Shown here: piece after piece, positions 45,954-58,144 of the stretch
Layout: each line of letters starts with the position of its first letter
Position numbering within the stretch: position 1 is the first letter of the stretch
NCBI RefSeq assembly: GCF_030272615.1
Contig: NC_081414.1
Coordinates: 781,796,119-781,860,118 of the forward strand
Reading direction: 5' to 3'
From: Cryptomeria japonica
Taxonomy: Eukaryota > Streptophyta > Pinopsida > Cupressales > Cupressaceae
Length of the DNA stretch: 64,000 bases
Notes under the pieces: model-generated
What the model was told of the DNA's origin: nothing
What the model saw: the letters and a program-made list of their open reading frames with translations, nothing else
Databases searched by the model: none
Translations under genes and position numbers: made by a program

Positions 45954-46886
45954 AATAATTGTTTTTATTTATATTTTAAAAAATCTATTAAAAACACAAA
46001 CATCATGGGATAAGTCAAATTGGGAACACATTTTTTCTTGTCACTTCATACTTGTCTTGGAGTGCTTCCAACCAGCAGTCAAGGGGGGGGTGATTTTCTC
46101 CTTTATATCTCTTGGCCACATCCCAATCGAAGGCCTCTTTTTCTACAGTATTCTACAAGGCTTCTTGGTGGCATCATTTTCATGTTTCCATATTTGCACT
46201 ATCATGTTGTATGCTCTTGCATGAGAACTATTGTACTCGCACTATCATAAAGTGCCACACCTCTTTATATCTTGTCATTGTTGACATATTTGATGTAATC
46301 CTCTTGTACATGTAGATTAGGAATATCTTGTGAGACTTGGTGCATGGCTCTAGTTGAGGCTTAGATTCTACACATTTGTGCATGGCTCCTGTGAGATTTA
46401 TATTGTACCAGTATTTCTAACATTTATGAGTATCTAGATAATGCTAAAAGAAGGTTGTCTCCATGCCTAATCTTCATTTTGTTGTAGTGAGTGATTCATC
46501 GTCATCGACTTGGTACCTGGTTTTGTCACACTTTGACATTATTGGTGCAACATTGGCTCTCTTTCTTCGTAATGAGAAGGTGTTTTGGTCAACATCATTG
46601 GACCATCCTTGTAGGAGATTTGACTTTGAGGGGGGGTTTCATGGTCTCTCTTCTCTCTTATGGGGGGGACATGTTTTGTTCTTCTTATTCATCATTTAGA
46701 GCATTGTATTCTTTCATCATCTCTCTTTTGGGGTGGAGTTCTTTCCCATTGGGTTTTTCTCTCTTTCTCCATTTGTGGGAGATTGCATTTCCATTTGTAC
46801 ATGGGTACCTAACATGGCCTTATAGCTGGGACCCATCTTGCATTGTAGACTTTAGTGCATTCTCCTAAGTTGCACTTAACTGGGGG
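45954..46886 (+). other. RE4 3' interior
   Basis: About 930 bp of RE4 after the RE5 insertion. The last ~340 bp match the RE5 3' end and finish with CACTTAACTGGGGG before the LTR. Overlapping ORFs (46020-46868) are hydrophobic, T-rich and shift frame relative to RE5, so they are not counted as genes. Confidence 0.7.
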
Positions 46887-47353
46887 TGGTTTTGTAAATA
46901 ATTATTCATAATGGATATTAGTACACTATACTTAAGTTTACCTAGGAAATGCATTTCATAGTAGTTTGGGTATGAGAAACTTGGGTGTTTGTGCCACATT
47001 GGGATAGTGTGTGTAGGATAATTTCCACCTTTTATGGTGTTGATCTTATCTTTCTGTTACATTCCACCTCATATGGAACATTATATTGTTTTTCCTATCT
47101 ACCCAAACGTATTTTCTACCTACCCTTGTTTCTTATTGAGCCACATGTCATGTTTGTTTGCTCACATATCCATATAGCCTTGCCTATATAAGTAGGCTCA
47201 TCTACATTATTTATACGAGAAATCATTGAACATCTTGTAATGATCTAGTTGATAATATTTTTCATCTTGATAGAATATAGTTTATTCCTATCATCTACTT
47301 TGTCTCTCTTATTTGTTCTTTCCATTGCCTTTAGATCTTGGCAAATTCTCACA
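46887..47353 (+). repeat. RE4 3' LTR
   Basis: 467 bp, partner of 39796-40241, with a mutated start (TGGTTTTGTAAATAA) and several indels. It is followed by the target duplication ATCTT. Confidence 0.9.
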
Positions 47354-47358
47354 ATCTT

Positions 47359-49469
47359 CCCCAGGTAAAGATAGACCGATAAGAGTGACATATGAGAGAA
47401 AGAAAAAGCATGAAGGGACAGTTGACACAAAGGCTAATATGAAGCCTAAGAAGGATGAAAAGGAGGGTGATAACACTAACACCCAATCTGATGTGGAAAT
47501 AAAAGAAGTACGAAGAAGTGGTAGAAATGTAGTTCCAACTGTTGACGAATTGGTCCATGGGATCAAAGTGTATGGAGGTCTATCTAGTGTCAAGAGAAAA
47601 TATCCCCTCTGCAACGAGGAGGACAACATAAAAAATTGAAGAAGCACTTATCTGGAACTTGAATAAGTTCTGCAGAACTCCTAGTGAACTATATGGAATA
47701 ATTCCATCAAAATTGCAAAATCAAATTGAAAGTATATGGAAAACAACTTTAGTTATTGAGAAAGAGCACAAGATAAAAGAATTCATGGAAGTGCAACATG
47801 AGCTTGATTATAATCAAGCATCTATACTGGCAGAAGCATGTATTCAATGTTTTAAAATAAGGAATATGATAGGGAGAGTGGCCATAGGAGATGTCCAAGG
47901 TGTGCATGATGAGGGTGTTGCCTTATGGAAAACAATCTTGAGCCAACAAAAGGAAGCTATAGAAGAAATAGAAAAGGAAACAAAACAAGACCAAGGTGCA
48001 AATGCCCTTGACAAAGGGAAAGGTAAAGATAAATACTCTACTAAAGGTTTTAATTTTTTCTTAGTTGATGATATCATCGGTAGTGTTGTGTTAGATATTC
48101 TTAATCAAACAAAGGATGTAGAGCAACCTGTTGAACACAAATCAACTGTTGAAAGTATTGATATTGGTGTTTCATCGGTAAAGGGAACCACTCAAACTAA
48201 GCATCCTGGTGAAGATGAAGTCCTAGTTGAAGATATACCTTATGAAGAAAAACCTCATATAACTTCGGTAATAATAAATCCTACTAACAATGAACCTCTT
48301 TCGTCAGAGAAAGGTGCAGAGGAAGGAAATCTGAAGGTGATAAATTCATCAGTAGTACCTATTCAAGAATTAGAGAAGAAGGAAACCAAGGAGAAGCAAG
48401 AAAAACATAAGGAAGTAGAAAAGAAGGAAGAAGAGATGAAGGAAATAAAGGAGACCAACGAATCAGAACAACACAAGAAGAAAGAGGATTCTTCATTCGA
48501 TCAACCTGAAGATGGTAAGAAAAAAGTGGTGGAGACTCTCTGATAAAGAGGAAGTTAGATTTAGAAAAGGAGAGTTAAAAGAAGAAATCTAAACTCACCA
48601 CCGTAGATAGCTCTGACATTGAGCTTGAAGAAAAGGAAGAAGAAATAGAGGAGGAAGAAGAGGAAGACTCAGTAATAGATATTAAGAAGATGACCCCCGA
48701 ACAATTAATGAAAGTGTCAGAAAAATTAAAACTTCAAGCTAAAAAGGCAAAACTTAGAGAAAAGAGAAAGAAGACCAAAATTCTTAATACTGCAAAGACC
48801 ATTTTGTCTAAACTCAATCCTTACATTGTTGTTGATGGCAGTGCACCCATCATTGATCATTTGGGCACTCTTTTCAAAGCAATCAGTTTAGAAGCAACCG
48901 ATCTGGAGAAGGTTGCAGTTAGATAGTATGAAACAAGGAGAGATGATTTATTAATGGAACACATTTCAGTTAGCAAAGTTTCTCTCTCCACCAGCACTAA
49001 AGTGGTCAAATCTATTCTACAAGAAGTTGGCCAATTATTGGTCAAGTCATCAAGCTTCACTGATTCAATCAAAGGTCTTGAAGATAAAAGAGCTCAGACT
49101 CAAAGGGAAAACCAAGATCTAATAGGTTCTTTTGCTCCTCTTAGAAGCTCTGCAGTGACCTTTAGTGGAAAGGTCAAACCATTAACTCATAAAATCAAAA
49201 AGTTAAAAAAGGAAGATGATAAACGAGCTCTTAGTCTATTAGAGCTACAGTGCTACCTTGCATCGATCATTGATTTCATGCAAAGGAATGTCAAAGAAGT
49301 AGAAAACCTTATAAGTGCACCTAACTATAAGATAGTAGATGATATGGAGGATTTGGTTACAGTTTTGCATGGACACTTCAATACCATGAAACAGGTGAAG
49401 TCTTCATGGGAATTCTCTTTACAAGCTTCTAAGGAAATTTTAAAAGAAATTTTTGCTTTATTCTCATGA
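47359..49469 (+). pseudogene. RE3 ORF2, 3' part
   Basis: Continuation of 38464-39795 after RE4. First a basic linker (VTYERKKKHEGT), then after a frameshift near 47630 a 294-codon open frame containing KFCRTPSELYGIIPSKLQ and a K/E-rich tail near 48370-48490. After another frame change near 48545 comes a helical C-terminus (48690-49469) with KLQAKKAKLREKRKK and heptad-like spacing. RE2 ORF2 has the same order: basic linker, charged helix, final helical domain. Joined across RE4, the ORF is about 1,150 codons. Function unknown. Confidence 0.7.
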
Positions 49470-49629
49470 ATTCTCTTGTAGATTATTTCCATTAATGTCA
49501 AAAGGGGAAATTTGTATATAGACTAAGGTATATGAAACAAGGGTCAAATCCAGCACATACATGACTATTTTGCAGCAAAGTCATTAAACCTTTTCTATAG
49601 TATTTGCCACCAATATCGAAGAGGGAATT
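49470..49629 (+). other. RE3 3' UTR with purine tracts
   Basis: Contains TCAAAAGGGGAAATT near 49498-49511 and CGAAGAGGGAATT just before the LTR; the second is positioned as the functional polypurine tract. Confidence 0.65.
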
Positions 49630-50911
49630 TGTTGGCATTATGATGAATTTTGTATGATTGGTGAAATGGTTGTCATTGTTGGCAACATCATCTTCTAAGT
49701 CTCTACAGTCCATCAGTAAAGGAGTAAAGAGTAACCAGTGAAGAAAAGTAGTCCTTATTCCTATTAGTAGGGAGTAGACTGGTATCTAGGGTTAACCGGC
49801 TAAGAGTGAGTAGACTAGTATACAGGGGTTAACTGGCTAAGCAGTGAGTAGACCGATATATAGGGGTTAATTGGTTAAGCAGTGACTAGACTGGTATACA
49901 GGAGGTAACCGGTTAGGCAGAATTGGACAGGTGCATAGGTGACAACCGGCAATACACGAGTCTCAACCGATAGACTTAGAAACATCCAAATAACATCTAG
50001 TTGAACCAGTAGTCCTCTCTTTTCAACTGGCAAACTTTTCGGCATGAACTATTGTCTTGACCGATATTATCGGAATGATTTTTGGAGAGCAATTTGAGGT
50101 ATGATAACAAATTTTTGAATTTGATTTTTGGAGGGAAATTTGGTGCAAGAACCAAAGGATTATATATGCACATCATTCATTCTGATTGTGTTGTTGTCAA
50201 TGTGAAAAAAATATGTGTGAATGTTAATAGGGGGAGCAAAATAAAGAGTATAGTGTGTGTGAAGTAGACTGATAGAGTGTAGAGACAAGGGTATGAGCAG
50301 AGGATCGACAGAGTATAGAGCTGAGGGTATGGGCAGAGTACTGGTGTAGTGCAGAGCAGACACAACCAATGCAGATAAAGTATCAGTTTCATTGTGATCT
50401 GATCAAGCTATCAGTAGTTATTCCAGTAGATCAACCTCATGTTGCTTTCTAACCATTGCAACTCAAAATCCCTTAACCGGGTGGACTTTAAAAGGTCCCT
50501 TTGTAAAATCCCTTAATCGGGTGACATGTTAATTGATGATCCTAAGTCCTTTAACAAGGCTAACTCTAACATGGTAAAGGCACTAACAAGCCTCAAAGAA
50601 AATCCCTTAACCGGGTGGCACCTAATAGTGTCTTTGGAATCTCTTAACAGGGATGGCTCCTTACAGAGCATGCTCCAAAAGATTACAAATTTTGTGAGCA
50701 TCAACTCACATTGTGGTTTTCTGCCATTTAGGTTTCCATGAGATAATTCTTGGTGTTATTGTGTATCTTTTCATGCATGCATGTTCTCCTACAATAACTA
50801 ATTGTATTGATGAATATTAAGTTAGTACAGACTTGAGTAAAAGATTTTAATTTGGTACAACTGGTAGGTAACTGTTCACTCCCCCCTCTCAGTCACTGGT
50901 AGGGATGAACA
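49630..50911 (+). repeat. RE3 3' LTR
   Basis: 1,282 bp, partner of 35249-36495, including the four-unit 38-bp array near 49764-49916. It is followed by CCATA (50912-50916). Confidence 0.92.
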
Positions 50912-50916
50912 CCATA

Positions 50917-52740
50917 TACCAAATAAAGTCTTGTAGGTATCGAACCAAGACAAGAAGCTCTCATAATAATTTAAGGGATCCATCATAATCCATCTATCTT
51001 CCCAAAACCTAGCTTAATTCTCATCTCTAATACTCCAACCTATACCCATGTCAATAATTTTCCTTCCTCTAACCATATAGTTCTAGAGAGCCAAACCATG
51101 AGGTAGAAAAGTGGGCTCAAGAAAGGATTTAAGAGATCCATTATTGGCCAAATATTTGTTTTTTAAGATCCTATTACATTCACTATTAAAAGAAAAGGTT
51201 CTCCAGATGTTCTTGGCAAGGAGAGCCCTATTCATGGTTCTAATTCACTTGAGACCGAGACCTCTAGAGTCTTGAGGTCTATAGACCGAATCACAACCAA
51301 TAAGCGACATTCTTTTCTTTTACTCCAATCCAGACCAAAGAAAGTTTTTTTGAATTTTTTTAATGGCCTCTGCATATTTAGACATGATTTTAGAGAGACT
51401 CAAAGAATAGATTGGGAGATTTTGGGGAGTAGCTTTAAGAAGTTGAATTTTACCTACTTGATTGAGAAGAGCCCCCTTCCAACTAGGTAGTTTTTTACTA
51501 AATCTGTCAATCAATACATTCCAAAAGGAGTCAGGGGGCTTAAGACCCAAAGGCAGACTCAGATAAATAGAGGGTAAAAATTCAATTTTGTATTCAAGGA
51601 TTTTGGCCATTTTATTCTTCCTAGGCTCCATAGTTTTTAAGAAAAATAAAGATCTTTTTTGTCTATTCACCATCTGACTAGAAGCTGACTCATAATAATC
51701 AAGGGCCTTTTCAAGTTCCTTTCTTTGACCATTGTGGATTTCCCCATTAGAATGATATCATCCATGAATTGTTTATGAGTGCAAACCATACTGCTTGAGG
51801 AGGGCTTCAAACCCATTAAGGAGTTGTGATCCCCTTGTCTTAGCCATCTTGAGTTCTTAAAGAAATGTGAAGGAGATCCATTCACTATGATAGAAATGGA
51901 AGCCGTTGAAATGAGTTGAACAATCAACTGGAAGGCTCTATTGTTGAAGCTAAAAGCCTTCATGATTTTGAGCAAGAACTCCTAATCAACTTGATTATAA
52001 ACTTTCAAAATATATAATTTGAGAAGAAACCCATCAGTTTTAGATTATGTGAGGTAATGGACATTTTTCATGGATAGTGATGATGGAATCAAGGATCTGC
52101 CTTCTAGGAGTGAACCCATTTTGTTGAGGAGAGATTAAGGAGGGAAAAATACTCCATAATCTTGAGGTCAATACCTTAGAAAAGATTTTGTAAAAATAAT
52201 TATAGAGACTTATATGCCTAAATGCTTGAAAGTCTAGAGCTCTAGGGTGTTTTGGGATGAGAACCAAGAAAGTGGTATTTAGTTCCTTAAGAAGACATCT
52301 TGACCCAAATAACTCTTTAACAACATCCACCACTTCATCAACCACTATCTCTTGGAATAATTGAAAAAATAACATAGGAAACCTATTTGGCCTTGGAGCC
52401 TTATTGCCTTCAAAAGAGAAGACAACTCTTCAGATTTCTTCCCTTGATGGAATAGATGAGATCATCTTATTATCTTCTTCCTTGACAAGTCTAGGGATGG
52501 CCTTTGATGTGATATCTTGAACTTCATGATTAACACCATCATTTGCCTTAAGGAGATGCTAAAGAAAAGGACAACATTTATTCTTATGTCTTCATCCTTC
52601 TCAAACCGACTACCATTGTACTCAATAAAATAAATTCTATTAGCCACCATATGTTTTAGTGTTGTCATGTGAAAATGCCTAATATTTTTATCCCCAGTAG
52701 AGAGCCACAAAGCTCTTGATCTTTTCTTCCAGAATTATTC
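50917..52740 (-). pseudogene. LINE-3 reverse transcriptase
   Basis: Read high to low: linker segment with MWLSTGDKNIRHFH (52710), RT blocks FLVLIPKHPRALDFQAFRHI and LISPQQNGFTPRR (52300-52090). Block A near 52000 has decayed to KLYILKVYNQVD, losing the catalytic aspartate. Block C is intact as FMDDIILMG near 51750. The C-terminal thumb-like region has LPLGLKP and LPSWKGALLNQVGKIQLLK (51540-51450). RE3 interrupts just after it, and the zinc-binding region continues at 35243. Frameshifts separate the pieces. Confidence 0.88.
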
Positions 52741-52899
52741 TTCTTTTGAAATGATATCGTGCATCTTCCCAAGCAAATCATTCTCCTTCATTTGTAATCA
52801 AGAATGTATCCTTCTAGCTGGATTTTTTCTTGTATGTCCTTAATTTCAAGATGTAACTCTTACTTAATTCTAGAATGTTACCAAAGGTTTTTTAATCCA

Positions 52900-53754
52900 T
52901 CTTCTAACTTTATTTTTCACCTCCCTCAATCTTTTAGCGACCTTGAACATAGCGGTTCCAGAAATAGAGATATTCTACCATTTTCTAGCTTCCTCAAAGA
53001 TTTGAGGATGAGAAAGCCACATGCATTCAAATATGAATGGAAAATTAATTTTATCCTGGATAGGATCTGCCACAAAACTTATAGGAAAGTGATTAGAACC
53101 TATCCTTGGAAGGGATTTTAAAGAGAAGAAATAATTTAAAAACCATTGATCAGAGATTAAAGTTCTATCAAACCTAACTTGAATCAACTCCTTCCCCATT
53201 CTTTGATTTAACCAGGTTTAGGAGGATCCTTGTAGTTCAATATCAATTAGCGCCTGAGTATTAATAAAGTCTAGAAGGTCCATTTTTCTTTCCAGATTTA
53301 CTTGAGAACCTCCAAATTTTTCATTATCCTAGAGCAGAGTATTGCAACCACCCATTACAATCTCATTTGTATTACTAAACTTTCTATGAAAATCCACAAG
53401 CTCTTGCCAAAAAACATTTCTTTCTCCTCTACCATTAGGGGCATATATGTTCGATTGAATCTAGCAAAAGATATCTCTAATATGGGTAAAACTGGTAGCC
53501 ACATGATTGACACTTTCAAACAATGCTTTACCTCTAATGAGGTTCAAATTCTAAAAGGTTACAATTCCTCTTGACGCTCCCTCAAAACTATTTCCATGCA
53601 CCCCACAAAACTTGAACATTTTTATCTTTTCAAATTTCTCTTTTGACATTTTAGATTCTTGAACCAGTAAGATGTTCGGTCTATGATCCCTTGCTAAAAT
53701 ATGCAAAACATCCTACTTATGGAGGTTGTTCAATCCCCTTATATTCCATGACAT
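52900..53754 (-). pseudogene. LINE-3 APE-type endonuclease
   Basis: Starts at the Met of MSWNIRGLNNLHK (53754). LLVQESK holds the glutamate block. The GDFN motif has decayed to GGCNTLL near 53345. FDRTLISDQWF and NHFPISFVAD (53110-53180) correspond to the C-terminal L-D-R and S-D-H-x-P blocks, the latter with an altered residue. It would nick the target DNA. Stops and frameshifts throughout. Confidence 0.82.
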
Positions 53755-53789
53755 TATCTTCATATTTTACTAGGGGAATGAAGTTTACA

Positions 53790-54573
53790 AATATCCGGTA
53801 TGGTTTTCTGCACACCATTTGCTATATGTTGAAATATTTCTTGCTCCCTGTGCCATCTCAAGGATCTTCTTCCTTGACTTCCCTTTGAGGTTCCATAATC
53901 TGCCTTAGATCTTAATCTTATAGATACTCCTACAACAACATCCTATTGTTTGTTCTTTATTTTTTCTTTAATGGTCTGAGAACATTCCTCCTCTCTATCC
54001 AAATCTATAAGGATGTGGTTCTCTTTCTTTAGCTCCCAATATTAATCTGGAAGTCCTTTTTGAGATAATGACAAAGTATCCATAGCTCCATTATTATGAT
54101 CTAAATTCTCACTAGAATCCCCTAAATTTTTACTTCAATCGTCATATGTATCCTTTACAATTTCCTAAGAGTCCACTAAGACATGGCTCCTTATTGAATC
54201 TTCGCTTAAGGAGCCCTTAATAACTGATACTGAAGGTTTACAAGGGATCCTGATATCCACATTCAAATTGACTTCTTTGAATGGGACAATAGATCCCTGC
54301 CTAGGGATATCTTCCAGACCAATCACACCTTGCTCCTTCTCGCCTAAAGCAAGGTTAGACTTATTGGTAACTGGCTCCCAGTTTTCTAGGTCCACCTAAT
54401 TACCTGAGACATCCACCTTGTCAGGGGACTCTAAGGGATTCGTTGAAGTCTTACTATCTTTTTATCCACTCTATTGCATTATATTTTCATTACCATCCCC
54501 TCTATTGTTTTTTTTCCCAATTTTATTGGGCTTGGGCTGAATTTTCTCTTTCTCCTTGCTTACATTCAATGGC
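53790..54573 (-). pseudogene. LINE-3 ORF1 C-terminal part
   Basis: The stretch between the RE6 insertion point and the endonuclease start. The clearest open piece is 54395-54165 (LENWEPVTNKSNLALGEKE). It is low-complexity and charged, as in the C-termini of plant LINE ORF1 proteins. Continuity with 61643-62695 is shown by the RE6 target duplication CATCT. Confidence 0.6.
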
Positions 54574-54578
54574 CATCT

Positions 54579-55382
54579 TGATGCAGTCACCAGTAAGGAG
54601 TAACCTCAAGAGATCAATCTGAACTGGTCAGCAAGAGTAAAAAAAATGGAAACACAGAGGTATGATGGAGGCAATGCGTAATAGACTGAATTATATCATG
54701 AAAATTGATTACAACCAATCGGTAACAACTAGTTTACAAAAAAATGACTCACGGGCCTGCTAAAACATGCTCAAAGGACATAATAAGTACCAACCGAGAC
54801 CTCAAATCTCAAGATCTATCTTCTATGCTCAAGATAGCTACTATATTACATTCTAATGTTCAATTGCAATGATATATATGAACCAAGGGAATCTAGTAGG
54901 TCCCAAAAGGGATCGAAAGCCAATGAACAAGACCTAACGTGTAAAACCAACAAGGTCAGCCTCTGCCAAAGAAATTCCTCCAGAAAATCCAAAGGATGAA
55001 GTGCGATTCAAAGGGAAGGTTGACCACACACCAAGGAACATCAAAATCAATGCTCAGAGATCCACAAGCTATGGAAGGGGTCCGATAGATCATAATGCAA
55101 ATAGGTCCAGGTAATCGGTAACAAAAAACTATCAACCGGTAACAGGAAACTATCATGGAAACTGGTAGCAATAACTTGCCAGAAAATGATCCAAATGCTC
55201 CATGGTATGGGAATAAGGAAGATGATGAAGTCTTAAAGTAAATTCCAACTCCACAAGATCCAGTGAGCCAAATCCTATACACACAGAAAGAAATGTTGAA
55301 GCTACAAACAAACAAAAAAAAAGAAAGGAAAATATTTTTGGTTGATGCAAGATTGCCATGAACCAGGGATTCTCCTGCATCA
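54579..55382 (-). repeat. RE6 3' LTR
   Basis: 804 bp complete LTR. The part 54925-55382 matches the remaining 5' LTR (61180-61637), both 458 bp. Confidence 0.9.
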
Positions 55383-55439
55383 AACATCTGAGGTTGTTGA
55401 AAAAGTGAGTCTCTCACTTTGCTGGGGTCAGAGGAAAAC

Positions 55440-56454
55440 ATAGGTGGTCCACCTATGCCTGAGAAATCCAAGATGAATCTTCAATTGGTCTACCTGTCCA
55501 CTTCACCAGGTACTCATACTTACTACTCCAAGCACTATGCCCAGTTCTACTATCCAAAATGTCCTCAATCTGATATGGTTTCTTCAAGGGAAACTATTTC
55601 TCCAATTCTACAATACTGTCTTCACTGAATTCTAGTTCATGATACTCATGAAGCTCGGCAATGTTTAATATAGGTGATATGTTCAAGTGATCCTGTAACT
55701 CCACTTCATATGCATTTCGAGAACTGAATTTCCTCAAGATCCTATAGGGTCCAAACTTCTTCATCTGTAACTACTTATAATTTCCAATAGGGAATCTCTC
55801 TTTTCTCAAATACACCATCACTTCATCACCAAATTCAAATTCTTTATGTCTCCTCTTCTCATTTACCATCTCCTTATACTTTCTATTCATGTCCTCCAAA
55901 TTCTACTTAACCTGAATATGCAAGGCTGACATGTGATCTACAAAGTCTTTTGCTTCTGAACTTCTTTGTTCTTCACTACTAATATCCCTTAATTCTGATA
56001 TACCCCTAGGATGCATTCTATTAACTATCTCAAAAGGTTTTTTTCGATACTCCTATTCACTAGAATGTTGTAGGCAAACTCTTCTTGTGCTGAAATCAAA
56101 TCTCAACTTCTTGTTTTATCTCCAACTAAACATATCAATAAATTTCCCAAGCTCTGGTTAACTACTTATGTCTGTCCATCAGTCTATGGGTGAAAAGTAG
56201 AACTGAATTCCAAATTTTTCTTCATCTTCTTCCAAAGTGTTCTCCAAAAGTAACCAACAAACTTAGTGTTTGTTTCAGAAACTATGCTCCTAGGTAACCC
56301 ATGCAATCTCACTACTTCCTTGAAAAATAGGTATGCTACATGCATTGCATCTAATGTCTTCTTACAAGGTATGAAATGAGCCATCTTAGAGAATCTATCG
56401 ACTACCACAAATATAGAATCGCTCCCTCTCAGTGTTTTAGGAAATCCAAGTATG
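55440..56454 (-). pseudogene. pol: RE6 integrase C-terminal half and chromodomain
   Basis: The core continues after the solo [34 protein letters not shown], and [12 protein letters not shown], where the family usually has SDRDTKF (the catalytic aspartate is now glutamate). Decayed integrase C-terminus follows to about 55650. Near 55450-55520 a chromodomain-like segment, YEYLVKWTGRPIEDSSW, ends the polyprotein; in chromoviruses this domain can direct integration to chromatin marks. Stops and frameshifts make it inactive. Confidence 0.87.
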
Positions 56455-56459
56455 AAATC

Positions 56460-57635
56460 TGTATACACCTAAAAATGGTCTGAAGATAATTAATTAAATA
56501 AGCAATTATTTAATTAATCCTCCTTCCTAATTTAACTAAATTCATTAGAAATTTGATTAAATTATCCCATTCATCTACTTATTAATAAATCTAAGGATCT
56601 ATTTAATAGGTTCAATTCAATAGTTCCCTTTGATTAATTAATTTAAATTAATTAATCCTCTCCCCATTTAATCAATTTTCTAATCCCCTAATTAATTAAA
56701 ACAAATCAATTTATGAGTTGTTGAAAATTAATTAGTCTTTTCCTATTATTTAAATTTTTAAATTCAAATTACCCACATGCCTCCTAACTTCTAACTACCT
56801 AACCTAACCATCCCTCTAACCTAACCCATTCCACCTAACCTTGGGTTTAACTAACCCTATCCTATCTTGCACATCCTAACCTTCTTATCATAACCTCCTA
56901 TGGTGTGGATATTCTCCCCTTGAGACATATGACACTTTGGCCACATGTCTCCTCTCTTGGACACTTTCCCTCTTATGAGCAAGGCTCCTTGACACTTGTC
57001 ACCACAGAGATGACAAGTGTCCCTTCCTCCAACCTCTTCTCTAACCTCCTCCAATTTCACCCTTGATATCTTTAGACTCAATCTTGACCATTGATTCTTG
57101 CCACCTCACCCCTGGCCTTGGAAATCCTATAAATATCCCCCATTTTGGAGCACAAAGGATCCCATATCATTATCAATTCAGGATTTGTTACTATAGGCAT
57201 ATTTATTCTAGCATATAATTTGAGCATTGTTATTATAGGCAATTCCATCTTAGATCTAGCTTAATTTGATCATTTTCTAGAATAATTGTTGAATCATGTA
57301 GCTTATTCAATCTCTTTTCTAGCATAATTGCATCATCATCATAGCTCAATTATGCATACCATTAGTTTAATTAGCCTCTTGGATCAATCTAGCATTATAC
57401 ATCTCATCTAGCTTGCATATCATTATCATTTCAAATCCTCCATCTAGGTGTAGTCAAGTTAGTGGGATTGCTTATCCAGATATGAGACAAAATACACACT
57501 CACCTCTCTTAAAGGGCTATGGGTTGCTTTGTCATGGTTTATCTTTCATTTTCTTTTAATTTTCTAATCATGCTGGTAATGATGTATTGAGTGTTTCTAT
57601 TGCAGCTGGAGGTGCCATAATTCAGAGACACGACA
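56460..57635 (+). repeat. Solo LTR inside RE6 integrase
   Basis: 1,176 bp starting TGTATACACC and ending CACGACA, flanked by the perfect target duplication AAATC (56455-56459, 57636-57640). It interrupts the integrase between MDFV and the repeated DFI codons. A TATA box, TATAAATA (57128-57135), gives plus orientation. There is no partner LTR or internal coding in the window, so it is a product of LTR-LTR recombination. ORFs crossing it are chance frames. Confidence 0.88.
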
Positions 57636-57640
57636 AAATC

Positions 57641-58057
57641 CATGCTTATATCATCCCAAGGTCTTACTGGTACTGTGAAAGGTTTATACAATCCCACATT
57701 ATAACTACTCCCTTTTGCAACTTGACAAACTCTACAAGTTTGCACAAATTTCTTAACATCCTTATGAATCTAGGGTGAAAAGTATTGCTCACTCACCAAG
57801 GCTACTATTTTGTCAACACCAAAGTGTCCGGCTAATCCTCCACTATGTTTCTCCTTAATCAAATTATCCCTCATAGAACTCTTAGGTATGAACAACTGAA
57901 CTACTTTAAATAACATCTCATCCTGAATAAAATAATCCAACCACTTACTCCCATCTACCATAACGGGTTCTCTACATGCTTTCCAAGGTTCTCCAAAATC
58001 CAGGTTAGCATCATACAAGGTCTTCAACTCTTCAAATCCTAATATTGTCACTCTCAT
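57641..58057 (-). pseudogene. pol: RE6 integrase N-terminal zinc finger and core start
   Basis: The zinc-binding H-H-C-C part shows KHSGGLAGHFGVDK and CRVCQVAK, with linker to PFTVPVRPWDDISMDFV, where the solo LTR enters. One stop splits the two open pieces near 57770. It lies directly downstream of RNase H, as expected for gypsy pol. Confidence 0.88.
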
Positions 58058-58144
58058 CTATGTCAGTAAATTCCTTCTCCTACTCAATGCAGCAGCAACT
58101 TTGTTATATTTCCCACTTATATGCTTCAACACAAAGGTGTAACT

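Larger units (their letters stand above)
39796..47353 (+). mobile_element. RE4: non-autonomous LTR element, host of RE5
   Basis: LTRs 39796-40241 and 46887-47353, a perfect target duplication ATCTT (39791-39795, 47354-47358), a primer-binding site at 40242 and a purine tract before the 3' LTR. Without RE5 it is only about 2.5 kb, with some 1.58 kb of interior and no recognisable gag or pol. Its LTRs and the last ~340 bp of its interior match RE5, so it is a deleted or LARD-like relative of the same family. It sits in RE3 ORF2. Confidence 0.93.
35249..50911 (+). mobile_element. RE3: two-ORF LTR retrotransposon lacking PR, IN and RT, host of RE4/RE5
   Basis: LTRs 35249-36495 and 49630-50911 both begin TGTTGGCATTA and end in ACA. 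The target duplication is CTATA/CCATA (35244-35248, 50912-50916), one transition apart. The primer-binding site follows LTR1. After removing RE4, the element is about 8.1 kb with ORF1 (coiled coil plus five CCHC-like knuckles) and ORF2 (38464-49469). No protease, integrase or RT was found. RE2 has the same gene order and conserved ORF2 motifs. LTRs differ by roughly 10-12% by eye, so the insertion is old. It disrupts LINE-3 between RT and the zinc-binding region. Confidence 0.92.

Noticed and set aside
46020-46868. Overlapping hydrophobic ORFs in RE4 that might look like membrane proteins
   Set aside because: T-rich non-coding 3' region homologous to the RE5 3' UTR, with no conserved frame between the two.
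56460-57635. Intron or host gene within RE6
   Set aside because: TG...CA ends, the perfect 5-bp duplication and a TATA box identify a solo LTR.
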